Below are positions 1 to 11,077 of a stretch of 64,000 nucleotides of DNA, in pieces (positions within the stretch are counted from its first letter, which is position 1; each line of letters begins with the position of its first letter). This stretch comes from Rotaria sordida. Its lineage: Eukaryota; Rotifera; Eurotatoria; Philodinida; Philodinidae. Location: assembly GCA_905250125.1 (NCBI GenBank), contig CAJNOL010000926.1, forward strand, positions 29,561 through 93,560, given 5' to 3'. The notes below the pieces were generated by a model. It had not been told where the DNA came from. It was given only the letters and a program-made list of their open reading frames with translations, and searched no databases. A program made the position numbers and the translations under genes.

Positions 1-974
1 CTTATAGTGATTCTTCTAAACTCCCAAAATATCACTCTTGCTATTTAATTTGATATATATTAAGAGAAAATCTCTAGGATTCAACGTTTATGCCATAAAT
101 AGGCGATGATATTAACAGTGAGGGAGAAGATGCAAAAGGAGAGAGAGCGAGAACGAATAAGAGATATGTATGAACTAAAAACAGAGCGAAAATAACTGAC
201 CAAACCGAACCGAACGAAGACCTGGGCCAATTACTCTTGACCATACACAGATCCATTATAGCAACCATCTATTGAGGTCGTTTAGTGTAATTATAAACGA
301 AGTAAACGATCATTAACACCAGTGACTTCTTTTGGATAAACAGAAGAAATCTAGTGAAAATTGCAATAGATTGAGTGTTTAACATCAACAATATCTCCAT
401 GCTGTAACCCTAAAACAATCAAATATGTAATATATGGTAAGATCGAATACACTTAGAATTTTTGTATGATCTTATGAGGTACAAAGTTATAGTCCTAAAT
501 GCATACGTCTAAAAGTATAGATATGGGGTATAGTGGTGAGAATATAGGCGTAGAGGAATAAGCTGATAAGTGTATGCTCATGAATATTGGATATATCTCT
601 CGATGATGTGGATAGCACTGGCTATTGGATTGATTGGGTGTAAAACAAACAGTTTTTGTGTTGATACGATCGTTGTAGTGTTCAAATCTAGAATCAAAAG
701 AAACAAACGTTGTATACGTGGATATAATGCGAGACAAGACGATGAATGAGTGATGCTAATGAAACAAAGAGAAACACCACATGAAGAGAAAGTGAAAATA
801 TAGAAAGAACGGAAGAGGAATCGAGATAGAAAGAAAAATAGACAGAGCGAGAATATGGCCGATACGAGTCCAAGTGATCTGTAATAATAATTTATATAAG
901 TTTCACATTTTAAGTTTGTCAGAGACTACGCTGGCAAATTTTATTTTGATGCGAACTTCTCTTATAGGAAAGAA
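1..974. other. intergenic, no gene recognised
   Basis: Stop-rich, AT-rich sequence on both strands. It includes a purine-rich stretch around 760-860. I see no domain, splice-bounded exon or transposon terminus. The last ~100 bp are the 5' flank of the G-gamma gene. Confidence 0.5.
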
Positions 975-1172
975 ATGTCGACGGCGAACGACATGGAAAA
1001 AGTTGTCGAACAATTACGACATGAAGCCAATATTGAACGAATTAAAGTGTTGGTAGCATGCAAAGACCTAATTCAATATTGTCGAGATCATGAAGATGGT
1101 GATGTGCTTGTATGTGGATTTACAAACATTCGGAATCCATTCGTCGTGTCAAAAAGATGTGTCATTCTATAA
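975..1172 (+). CDS. G-protein gamma subunit
   Basis: Small 65-residue protein matching heterotrimeric G-protein gamma subunits in length and layout. An N-terminal helix (about residues 7-25, containing EQLRHEANIERIKV) would form the coiled coil with G-beta. The middle (ACKDLIQYCRDHEDGD) corresponds to the usual DL..YC segment. The NPF motif (residues 54-56) lies near the C terminus. The protein ends CVIL, a CAAX box whose final Leu predicts geranylgeranylation on Cys62 and anchoring at the inner face of the plasma membrane. The gene is a single exon here, while vertebrate GNG genes split the coding region. The start is the first ATG giving the family-typical N terminus. There is no obvious poly(A) signal just after the stop. 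It probably couples the GPCRs that bdelloids have expanded, such as the one at 3.7 kb. The family call is firm; the subtype cannot be told. Confidence 0.9.
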   Translation: MSTANDMEKVVEQLRHEANIERIKVLVACKDLIQYCRDHEDGDVLVCGFTNIRNPFVVSKRCVIL

Positions 1173-2109
1173 AAATCGATACGTCATAGACTTCGTATGG
1201 TTAGTCGAGTATTTTTTTTTTAGATAAACCCATACGGTTTGCATCATTGCCACAACGAGAATGATGCATATGTTTTTCTCTGCTTTTCTTGTGCAATCTC
1301 TTATCCGCGCTTGTAGTCACTACAAAAGATTTGTATGCTTCTTCATTATCCATTCCCTTGATATCGTTTTCCTTCTTTTCCGCTTTCTTCGAATAATCAG
1401 ATTCATCTACACATACGTATTCATCAAGTTTCTTGTTTTTATTCTATACCTTTTCATATTGTCAATATAAGCATATAGCAATCATCAACGTATTTCAATA
1501 CTTTTTCTCTCCGAAAGTATCATCGCAGTTTCTCACACATCATTCTTTGAGCAAGACATCACTTATATCAATGTGAACGATCAATAGGTCATATTCATCG
1601 TCTCCGAAAACGAACGAAACTTCTATGTTGTAATTATGCATTGTTTGATGCATGATAAATGAAACAAATGTAAATGAATGACAGTGCAAATCATCGACTT
1701 TGAAACGGCATTTCTACTAAACCCATGTATGTTGTAAATTAGGGATTCTGCAACAAATGTTTCGTTTGTGAATGCCTCGGTCTTTTCAATTAGAGTCCGT
1801 ACTGAAAGGTGTTAATCGAACTGTATTACAGTGAATTTGAAAGAGAGACCAAATAAAGGTATCTTTAATTCAATCGTCTTTCATAATAATCTTGCAATAC
1901 TCCACACTCCTAGACCATGCTTTATAGAAGTCTCGTCCTCAATTCATTGTTTGATTGATAGAGAAAAGGAAGAAAAAGGCCCTCTATTGCATACGCATAT
2001 AAATGATGCACTGACTCTCGGTTGACGTAGTTGTGAACTTGAAATTTTCTTTCAAAGAAACGAAGAGAAAATACAAACGGTAGGAAGCCATACTCAGTTG
2101 AAAGAATGT
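1173..2109. other. intergenic, nothing recognised
   Basis: AT-rich sequence with several short hydrophobic reading frames (for example 1261-1470) of low-complexity Phe/Ile composition. These show no splice context or family resemblance, and I take them as chance. Confidence 0.4.
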
Positions 2110-2960
2110 TGTCAACTTTATTATTGAAATCACTTCAAACAATGGTCCGATGTTGTGGGTAGCAACTCGATTTTGTTGTCATCTGTTTGAATGAATCGAT
2201 TGACGACGACGCTAAGAAAATCCATCGACTACGACAGACTATTGATTTGGTCTGAACTTTCACCGATTCGGACGAGTGTCTAACTGCAATAGCTCAGATG
2301 GAAGCAGAAAAAAGTCTTTTTCATCGTCTCTGACTCGTTTGTTGAACAAATCATATCATTTTTGGCTCATATGTCAGAGGTATCTTTGTCACAGTGTTGT
2401 CGCTCAAAGAGGACATCAAACGGCTTACTCATCAGATCGAGAATGATCTTACTTTGATTAGTATCCTAGCTAATTCGACAGCTAAAGTCAATATCAGTGA
2501 ACTCGATTCATAAAATTCATGTATTCGATTCTTCTCAAAGAGCCTTTCTTTAATTTTGACTATGAGAAATCAGATAGGGTCACCTATGCTGACTACTTTC
2601 GATATATCTATGTCTGTATGCTTCATTCGATAGTGAGATTTATTTTAAAGATCGAAAACAAGAAATTCTTCTCTCAATGCATAGTACTTATCAAATCAGA
2701 GATATGATTCAATTCGCGGGAGGAATATGATAAGTTCGACTCCGATTAATTAATCATGATCACGGTATTTAATAGAATTACAATGGCTCATTCGAATCAT
2801 GTCATGTGGGCGGTGAGCGAATAGAAGAAATCAGTCGAAATCTATGAGCAACTGCTAATCTCGACACAAGCTGAGAACAAACCAAATCTTGTTCACCTAT
2901 ATACCTAAATTGGGTTCATCTTTTTCTTCACCTCAATAACTATGAACAAGTTCTTTTGCG
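2110..2960 (+). pseudogene. decayed ART/TPR-like bdelloid gene
   Basis: Reading the plus strand across stops and frame changes gives a series of segments recalling the N-terminal region of a very large bdelloid family annotated as NAD(P)(+)-arginine ADP-ribosyltransferase or TPR/kinesin-light-chain-like. These are a 'NESIDDDAKKIHRLRQTID' stretch, then 'TFTDSDECL', then (after about 200 bp) 'MYSILLKEPFFNFDYEKSD' and a 'YFRYIYVCML' helix. A possible TPR-like helix 'VEIYEQLL' lies near 2840. Several in-frame stops (around 2255, 2325 and 2512) and frame shifts break it, so it cannot encode the full protein. The longest surviving frame is 2519-2707. The family match is from memory of conserved word patterns, not an alignment. 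A wholly different origin is possible for the last 200 bp. Confidence 0.5.
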
Positions 2961-3669
2961 AAACATGATCTAAAAGAAGTGTTGAAGTATAGAGGTAGAA
3001 ATTTGGACCCCTCTCCCACAGACGTGACAGACATAGTCTCAAAAGTATAATTTATTATGTATTTTTATAAATTATTAATAGAGAAATCCATGAGCTTATA
3101 GTCAAACTGGAAATGGCTATGAAAATATTGATTGAATTTTGGATGATGAATCGAGGTGAGTATTGAGTATATACAGTATTGACCTAAACCGATTTGTTGA
3201 ACACATCTTTCTATTAGTAACAGTAGCTATTTCGTATTTCACATTTAAATCCCACAGGAATTACGGTAACAGTTTTTTAGAAGAATTTACTGGGTTTTAT
3301 GGTGGATGCAAACATTCAATTCATTTTATTAATTTCAACAATATTTTTTTATGACGTGCGACTTGAATGACTCCCAATTTATTTAATGTAATGTATTAAG
3401 ATTAAATCTTTTTTAGAAGATAGATCACTGTCAAGATAATCATTTATTATGTTAGACGGATTATGTAAAGGAACGTACAATACACACAACAACAAAAGAT
3501 TAAAATAGAGCTACAACGATTAAAGCAGAATTCAATACGAAAATGTTTAGCTTCGTATATCGAAGTTGCTAAAAGACAATACCAAAAAAAGCAATCATCC
3601 TTTAATATTGTTGTCATATGCATATTAAATTCAATGTTTGTTCAAAGTCATTAATTTCTTTTGACCTAT
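2961..3669. other. intergenic, nothing recognised
   Basis: AT-rich sequence between the decayed gene and the 3' end of the GPCR gene. The only frame of any size (3163-3354) has no recognisable features. Confidence 0.4.
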
Positions 3670-4659
3670 TCATTTATGTGTTACTGGCATCGTATGATGC
3701 GATATGGCTATTGGACGAAGAGCATGGGTAACAGTATTCGGATGAATTCGTCGATTGTCATTGAATCGCAAGATTTTGTGAATTAGTCGAATGAACTCTT
3801 CTCTGTACACGCGAGCCGAAATAATGTACAAGAAAAAGGTTGTGGCATAAGAAAAATGAAAAGGAAATGGAGCAATATTGTTAGCAAAGAGTAACTCTCT
3901 TGTGGGCTGATATCCAGTCGGTAAGGCCAACATTAAATAGATTATACACACAGGCATATTAAGCATAGTGAAAGTAACCACTTGGAGAAGAAGCATTCGA
4001 GCAAGTTGTCCTTCTGTGCGACGATGATGCATAGTTGTTGCAGGGATAATACGCATTTTACTTGTATTATAGATAGTCAACAAGCCGAATAATACCATAA
4101 GACATGGTGCGATGGCAGTGAACTGGATAATCTGTGCCAATATGTATATTTGCTTGTAGAGAGTGTCAATTCGAATGTTGCATCCAAGCCAATCATCGTC
4201 ACGCAAATCACACAGCACAAGAGTGTTAATGCAGAAGAGGACGCATAAACCAGTTGAAGCCAAAATCACCCGTCGTGCTACAATTACATTGCTAAAGTCG
4301 CGTAGTCTAACACTTGTCGAACTAGCACAAAACCGGTCGATCGATGCAAGTACAATGTAGTAGGGTGACAACATTCCATTTATAGTACTAATAAACTGAA
4401 TCAATTTACACCAGAACAGGGAAACAATTTGTTCATCGATTTGGTATCCATTAGCTAGTAGGTAATGAATAATCATGATTGAATGGAGAAGATTGTTACA
4501 AGCCAGAGCAAGAAAATAGTGAGAACACGCATGGTTACGTAAATTGGGTCGAGTAAGTATAATAATGTTGATAGAGTTTCCCACTATACCCACAACGATA
4601 ATGATAGGTAAAAGAATTCGTGCCAGTTGAATGGAAATTTCATCGAACGAGTCAGACAT
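3670..4659 (-). CDS. rhodopsin-like GPCR (7TM)
   Basis: An intronless 329-residue protein of class A GPCR length and layout. TM1 holds the conserved Gly-Asn (GIVGNSINIIIL). TM2 has LALACNN. A Cys in WCKLIQF at the start of TM3 can pair with the Cys of extracellular loop 2 (DDDWLGCN). The DRY region at the end of TM3 reads IDRFCAS, so it is Asp-Arg-Phe. TM5-TM7 follow, with basic loops between. TM7 reads FLYIISARVYREEF and lacks a clean NPxxY, and a short basic tail follows. An in-frame GTG six bases upstream exists, but ATG at 4659 is preferred. The ligand is unknown. Intronless divergent peptide-receptor-like GPCRs of this kind are numerous in rotifers. It would act in the plasma membrane with G proteins. 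Confidence 0.88.
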   Translation of the reverse strand: MSDSFDEISIQLARILLPIIIVVGIVGNSINIIILTRPNLRNHACSHYFLALACNNLLHSIMIIHYLLANGYQIDEQIVSLFWCKLIQFISTINGMLSPYYIVLASIDRFCASSTSVRLRDFSNVIVARRVILASTGLCVLFCINTLVLCDLRDDDWLGCNIRIDTLYKQIYILAQIIQFTAIAPCLMVLFGLLTIYNTSKMRIIPATTMHHRRTEGQLARMLLLQVVTFTMLNMPVCIIYLMLALPTGYQPTRELLFANNIAPFPFHFSYATTFFLYIISARVYREEFIRLIHKILRFNDNRRIHPNTVTHALRPIAISHHTMPVTHK

Positions 4660-5050
4660 TTCCACTTGTTCAACTTCTTCTCAAATGAAGAGAAATATAT
4701 TTTCTTAGTAGCTTATCGGCCAAGGTTTTTCTTCTTAGATTTATCATAATACTAAATTTAGAAGTGAAGAATTTCATGTCATGTTAAGCTACTTATATTC
4801 TTTATAGATATATATATATATTTATTTATTATGCCATACAAAAGTTTTGACTCACAATGAAGTGAATAAAATCCATTTTGAGATATAAGAATAAAAAGGG
4901 AAAGGAGAAGAAGAAAGAAAGTATACAGAGCAACGAGTAGATAAAGACAGATGATGAAGATGACGAAGGTGGCAATAAGAGAGATAGAGGATATGAAAGC
5001 TATAAAAAGAATAGAGAAACGTTATACCAGTGTACATTAAGAAAAACATA
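4660..5050. other. 5' flank of GPCR, no gene
   Basis: AT-rich upstream region of the minus-strand GPCR. It contains a short TA run near 4808-4822. No other gene is seen. Confidence 0.4.
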
Positions 5051-5094
5051 TATGAGTATAATCACGAGTGAAAACGATCACAACTTCATTTCCT

Positions 5095-5555
5095 TGACTA
5101 TTCGGGTGGCGAGATGTTTGCCAATGAGACTTCGGCCAATAAGACATTCGCCAATGGAGAAAGTCTTGGGGGTATATTGGCGAAAGTACAGTGAACTTTC
5201 GCCAATTGGCAAAGTTCTAGAGACCATATTGGCGAAAGTGAGATGGACTATCTCAGTGGTGATGGAACAATATAAATAAAGGATATATGTCAACGCTGAA
5301 GTTAATGTTATTAGAATATGTATGTCATAGTTTATACTCATCGATGTAGATGAGAAAAAGTTTTTCAGTGCACGCCTAATTTACAATGAAATTGCTGAAA
5401 TCTCACTGTACTTCCACCAATTGGTGACAATCCAGGGGTATATTGGTGGAAGTATGAAGAACTTTCGCCAATTGGCGAAATTCCACCAAATGTATTGGCG
5501 AAAGTACAGTGGATTTTCTCCAATGGCGAAAGTCCTATTGACGAAATTCCGGAAC
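5095..5555. repeat. palindromic TTGGCGAAA minisatellite
   Basis: Two clusters (about 5100-5245 and 5400-5555) repeat a self-complementary core, TTTCGCCAATTGGCGAAA, and variants such as TTGGTGGAAG or CCAATGGCGAAAG. They are joined by 'GGGGTATATTGGCG' and 'GTACAGTG' words. At least ten partial copies are visible in both orientations. I see no coding sense; open frames here are repeat artefacts. Confidence 0.75.
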
Positions 5556-5685
5556 CCCGACTATTTAAGAATGCTTCAGAAGAGTCTATACATTGTTTTT
5601 ATGATCGATCAGCGCTATTTCTTTTGCTAAGAAACTATGAGAAAGAGAGAGGTCTTGTGTCTGTTATCTACTGTTGTTAGGGTAA

Positions 5686-5945
5686 AAGTGTGGGTGTGGG
5701 TGGGTATGGGTGTGGGGTGTGGGTGTGAGTGTGGGGTGTGGGTGGTGTGGGATGTGGGGTGTGGGTGTGAGTGTAGGTATTGTCTTCATGCAAATCCACA
5801 CTCACACTTACGCTCACACTAACATTCACCTCTCATCCACCTCACACCCACACACCACACTCGCACCTACCCACACTCACACTTTACCCTACACCCACGC
5901 CCACATCCACACACACCCACACCCCCACACCCACACCCAACACCC
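5686..5945. repeat. telomere-like GT/CA hairpin (large)
   Basis: A G-rich arm of irregular GTGTGGGT units (5686-5782) is followed by a C-rich arm of CACACCC units (5800-5942). The order G-rich then C-rich makes one large imperfect hairpin. The units match variants of TGTGGG, which I recall as the bdelloid telomeric repeat. It is the biggest member of a dispersed set of such hairpins in this window. Confidence 0.8.
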
Positions 5946-7308
5946 AATCTGAAAAACCTGACAGAACTCAAAGAGCAAATTTGCAGTGTTCTCAAAAACG
6001 TTCCGCAAGAATTTTTGGAGAAGGCAGTGAAGAACGTTGAAGTTCTATTGCAAAAGTGTATAGAAAACGAAGGAACTCATGCGGAAATTTGAGATATAAT
6101 TACGTAATACCATCACACATTTGGAAACAATAAAAAAATCATTAGAATACTGATTTTCATATAAAAGAAATACAACATAAAAACTAAGAAGATATTTTTT
6201 AGCACTTTTTAGAAAGAAGTTATATTTAATCTTCAATAGTCACTCCACTAATGTTCGTTCTTATCTAAAAAAAACCTTATGGAGCATGCTTGAAAATAAT
6301 AAGAAAGAAAAATAAAATATTTCTTGTTATTGAAGAAAAAAGAAGAATTTGAAATAGAGAGCTGCTTTCCGAATACCTTGTATATTTTCATAGTGTATGA
6401 TTATTTAATTTATGTTCATTTAAAAATTATTTGACTGTCAATGACAAGATAGACAACCATTTCTTCAGTGAAAAACCGTTTAGCACCTCTAACATTGCTC
6501 GATATTCTATATCAAATATTTTATACATATGATCCAATTAAAATATTCGCAGCTTCAGCTTGTGAGTTTATCGGGTGTGTGCAGGTGTAGGTGTCAATAA
6601 CATTGCATCAGCATACACACCCACACCCTCCTTAACTAAACTTTTACAAAGTCACTGGATGATGTAAATGAATTACAAACTGGCTTATGAACGATCATTC
6701 GAAGAGAAGAAGGAAAAAAGAGGATTTTTAAGAAAAAAAAATTGAAGGATAGACTTTGTAAAAGGACGGTGCAGTTTTTCGACTTAAAAAGCCACTGTAA
6801 CAGTTCAGACTGTTAGCATATCTGAAGGCGGGGTGTGGGTTTGGATGTATGAGTGTGGGTGTGCACGTGAGTGTAGGCGTTACTGTAATCATTCACACCC
6901 ACACACTCTCAAACTTATCACATGCAATTATCCTCAAAAAATACTTTTTGGCAAAGTCAATTTCCATTGGTTCTTAGCCAACCAATAGGATTTCAAGGCT
7001 AATGGCGTTCAAATTCAAGCTGTCCACATCAAAATACCTTCATAGAACTACTTTTCGAAAAAGTTGATTCCCATTAGTTCTTAACCAACCAATAGGATTT
7101 CGAAGCAAAACTAGCCTGAATTAGTTTTAATGATCCTTGATCTCTGATCTTTGACTCATGAACAATCCATCTTTGCTTTTTGACCTTTGATCTTTCAGCG
7201 AATAAGCACACACACACTCATTTTATTTCATATGATCCTCCCTTCAATCAAGGAAATATTTATCATCGAATATTTGTGGAAGTAATCGTTTTTGATTTTT
7301 CGAATAAG
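5946..7308. other. intergenic with two small GT/CA hairpins
   Basis: No gene is seen. Two more telomere-like hairpins lie at about 6570-6630 and 6828-6905. A direct repeat of about 45 bp containing AACCAATAGGATTTC occurs at about 6950-7000 and 7060-7105. Around 7135-7200 the word GATCTTTGA and variants recur. Confidence 0.55.
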
Positions 7309-8211
7309 TCATATCAAAAATGAAATCATGCCAAAAATGGCCAGTATGTCGATGATCAGCGAATAAACGAAAACAAAATTAAATGTCGATTGCTGACAGT
7401 AAGCGACTGACATAGGTGCTTCATCAGATGTAAAGCGGTTTCGTACGCCAAAAGTCCAGATCGTGCCCTGAAATAGAAAATCCGAATCATATTAACGTGA
7501 ATAAATGATTGATTATCAAGACTATTGCTCGCGATGTTAGACGCTAGTATACAGACGATGATTTTCTTCAAATTAATTCCGACTTTAATTCGTTTTGAAC
7601 AGAAATCGTTTCTATTTATTAAATTAATATTCCATAGTTTCAAAAAGAAGCAAAATCGCTCAAAATGCAACTCTTTTTATATCAGGTTCGGACTATCAAG
7701 TGAAACTAGTTAAGTGAAGATTCTCACGTCAGAAGCATTAGAATCATTTGTTTGCTTCTTATTCAAAATAATATCATTTTGATTCAAATGAGAAAATTGT
7801 TGATCTATTATATTTGTAATCGAGCTATCACAGCATAATACATCAAAAATGTTTCGCAAATTATAAGAAGATATTTCTTGCTATATAACATGTAGACATT
7901 GCTTACCGGAATGGCCATATTGCTAGAAGTATAGCCATGATAAGCAGAACTAGAGTTCCTGATTTTTGTAAAACTTTTTTGTTACATTGGCATCGACGGC
8001 ATGAAAAGCAGAGAGCAATCTTTATACAAATATTCGCTTATATCCATCAATATGAAGACTATATAGAACTTACGAAGATAAAAGCAGCAATTGTTGGTAT
8101 GAATAAAATCGAACCAGTTATAACTATCCAAATAGGAATGGATGGTTGAATCGGAAACGATCCAATTTTCATCACACCAATGATAAGAGTAATCAAACAA
8201 AGAGGGGTCAT
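7309..8211 (-). CDS. TMEM272-like four-TM protein
   Basis: Four exons on the minus strand, spliced by hand: 8211-8074, 8019-7907, 7824-7728 and 7467-7309. All junctions are GT-AG with matching phase (0, 2, 0), and introns are 54, 82 and 260 bp. The product is about 168 residues. TM1 is in MTPLCLITLIIGVMKIG. TM2 follows the 'PSIPIWIVITGS' word typical of TMEM272-like proteins (PIxLIVxG). A Cys-rich cytoplasmic turn (CFSCRRCQC) precedes TM3 (LVLLIMAILLAIWPF). An extracellular Asn-rich insert leads to 'GTIWTFGVRN' and 'YCQQSTFNFVF', which match the family's GNxWVF...YC...YxFAF block, and TM4 ends the protein. An upstream start is possible because the frame stays open to about 8260. Function is unknown; it is presumably a plasma-membrane or endomembrane protein. 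Confidence 0.72.
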
Positions 8212-8788
8212 CAACAGACAGATAATATGAGACAAGAAGTAGCAAATGAAAAAAGTGAGTGTTAAACCTTCACCCGTTTAGCACAGCATGTAATCTGACT
8301 CAAATGAGTGGTAGTGAATGGTACTCTACCTGTAATTATGAATGATTTATAGAGCACATTTCTTTTGTCTTGAGATCACTTTTGATAAAGATAGACACGT
8401 GAACAGATGTTCATTATCGTGTATTGATGCATATACTCAAAAAAAGAAAATCTTTGTTTAGTGCATGTTGGTTGTAGGTGTGGATGTCAGCCTTCTCTTC
8501 GTCACCACCTACACTCTTGGTTGATGGTAGTGTCATCCTTGTTTTATTTCTCTTTCTCTTACATTAGTTTCGCTGTTATCTAGCTCAGGTGGATGATGTG
8601 TTAACCAATGCAATTTCTTAACATAGAATGCATCAGATAAGGGTAGAGTGTATCATTATTTTATCATCTTTTTTTAACTGATATTTATAGTGCATGCAGT
8701 ATTCATTAACGCTTCAGTATAGAATAAAAAAAAACAAAGTAAGATCGTAATAATAGACAAAACAAGTGTACTTTTCTATTGCAGATCA
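8212..8788. other. divergent intergenic region with GT/CA hairpin
   Basis: Region between the minus-strand TMEM272-like gene and the plus-strand cupin gene. A small telomere-like hairpin lies at about 8468-8520. A pyrimidine tract ending in GCAG at 8774-8784, just before the cupin ATG, looks like a splice acceptor of a 5'-UTR intron. Confidence 0.5.
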
Positions 8789-9376
8789 ATGAAAATGCTA
8801 TGTATTCTTTGTTTCTATTTATTAATTGCTGTTGGTCATGGAATGAATTATGATTTTTTATTGGCCGATGGACCGACACATGCAAGTTCAAATAATACAT
8901 ATTATTTTCCGTATGGCGATCCAAAATATGGCATAGAATTCAAATTGTTAAAAGTGGATCCAAATACAGGTCTCTGGATAATATTATTGCGTGGTAGACC
9001 TGGTGATACTGTAGGCACACATCGTCATTATGGTGAAGTTTACGCTTATACATTAAAGGGTGCATGGGGTTATATTGAACATCCTGAATGGATATCAAAA
9101 TCAGGAGATATTATACATGAAGCTCCTGGATCTGTTCATACATTTTATATTCATCAAGATTATGGCGATACTGAACTATTAGCTTTTCTTTGGGGTCCAC
9201 TTGAATATTTAGATGAGTTTGGCAATACAATCGATATAGAAGATTGGAGATCAATATTAAAAAAAAATGTCGATTATTGTCAAAAAAATAACTTACCAAT
9301 TGTCGATGTTACTTATCCAAAACAAAAAGTTAAAGATGTAGAATTTAATAAAAATAAAAATAAAAGTGAATTATAA
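8789..9376 (+). CDS. secreted cupin (dioxygenase-like)
   Basis: A 195-residue single-exon protein. A hydrophobic N terminus (residues 1-18, LCILCFYLLIAVGHG) is a probable signal peptide. A single cupin fold spans about residues 45-140. Cupin motif 1 is visible as H78-x-H80-x2-E83, and motif 2 supplies H117, giving the 3-His/1-Glu metal-binding set. The segment GEVYAYTLKGAWGYIEHPEW and the following GDIIHEAPGSVHT resemble ChrR-like cupins and 2,4'-dihydroxyacetophenone dioxygenase, mostly known from bacteria and fungi. The substrate is not known. The C terminus is Lys/Asn-rich and probably disordered. Codon use is as AT-rich as its surroundings, and a likely acceptor just upstream suggests a 5'-UTR intron, so any transfer is old. 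A secreted metal-dependent dioxygenase or isomerase is the best guess. Confidence 0.85.
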   Translation: MKMLCILCFYLLIAVGHGMNYDFLLADGPTHASSNNTYYFPYGDPKYGIEFKLLKVDPNTGLWIILLRGRPGDTVGTHRHYGEVYAYTLKGAWGYIEHPEWISKSGDIIHEAPGSVHTFYIHQDYGDTELLAFLWGPLEYLDEFGNTIDIEDWRSILKKNVDYCQKNNLPIVDVTYPKQKVKDVEFNKNKNKSEL

Positions 9377-11077
9377 ATGACGATTGCATATATCAATTTG
9401 TTGATATTTTTTTTCTTTTTGTATTTAATTATTTTGTCTGTCAGCAACGTAGTAAATCAGAGACGTGAAAAGTGGTTCATGTGTGCCGGAACAACTATGA
9501 TAAACTATTCCAGTTGAGCATGTATAGAGTGATTAGGAGAGAACTAAGCGCTTTCCTAATTCTATTGTTGACAATTGTTGTTAGGCGTCGAAAGTCATTT
9601 GTGATAATTCTTTTGACTTTCCTTAGTATTCAGTGAACTGTAAAAAGACACTTTGAAGCGGGTATTTTGTGTCTTTGATCTCTTGTGATTACATTTCCGG
9701 ATCGGGTGTGGATGTTGGTGTGGGTGGATGCTTTGTGTGAGGTGTGTTTATGGATGCGAAAGACAAAAAGAAAATATCCCCACATCTACACCCACACCCA
9801 GTTTGTGAATTTTTCACGGATAAAAAGTTATATGATAGATGTCAGGGATAATGGATAGTGATCGATTGATTTGTCATAGTTACCATTTGATCTATATGGA
9901 GATCGGTTCTCTTTGGAAAACTATTATTACTTACCAGAGAATTTTCACTTTACATATTTTCTATTAGTATAATGAGGCTGAAGAATATACGTGAGTTCCA
10001 CATTTCAGCCATAAAGGAACAATTAATCAATCCTTATGTACTTCATTTCATTTGCTTATAGTGAATTTTTTTTTTCTTAAAAGTCTATTTTCAATTAAAT
10101 TAATATCGCAATGATGGTATCATCTCTTAGAATAATAAGTGTGGAACATACATTCTGTAGACAAAACAAAATGAACTATTAACTCTCTAACAAAGATTGC
10201 TATACTTTTGAACTAAGTAAACATATATGATCGATGGCTGTATGTATGAACAATACATTTTTCTATAACAAAAAAACAAGATTTGAGTGAAATTGATATT
10301 GTTAAGAAAATAAAAACACATTATGGTTTTGAAATCATGTTGAATTTCTTATGATTATTGAATGTGGTTTTACAAGTATTTGTTCCATCAGAGCGACGTT
10401 GTTTATCAAATAAAAGTTCGATCTAATTTTATCCATGTTAAATCTATGAAATCTAATTATCAGACATATAGTAAACAAAATTTAAACGATAAGATTATAA
10501 CATGATCATAGAAAACAGATATTGGATAAGTTCGCTTTTATTACTGGAAAAATAACATATGTTACAACTATAGTTCAATCGATTCGTTCTATTCACATGC
10601 ACTGACTATCTTGATAATAACTATGAATATGATAGTTTATCAGTTCACGAGTTCAATGGTTCACAGCTCCATCTACTGTTCTACAGTTTATGACCAGCTT
10701 CCAACTCAAATGACCTGGTGTCGAATGAAGACATAATTGTTCAAGAAATGTTTCAGTATCCTCTAAAAAGTGTAGATATGGGTCTTTCACTGACGCTCTC
10801 ACTCACGAAGAAGATATGCTGACTCTAACACAAAAGAAGCATAAGCTAGATCGAACATCGCATGTTTTACTTGCAAATTAGCATTTTGTTTCCAAGATCA
10901 AAAAATTGTTTTTTCTTTGATTATCATAAGATTTTTATGTAAATATTTTAAAGAAAATAACATAAAGTGATTGAAAAAACTACTTTTCAGTTGAAAAAGA
11001 ATTCCGTCCTCAAAGGGTTAACATATTCAGCAATGAACAATACTCTGGATGAAGATATTTAAATTTTAGAGAGTAGA
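9377..11077. other. intergenic with GT/CA hairpin at 9.7 kb
   Basis: No gene is recognised. A telomere-like hairpin lies at about 9700-9805, with a G arm GGGTGTGGATG and a C arm ending ACACCCACACCC. The rest is AT-rich unique-looking sequence. Confidence 0.5.
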
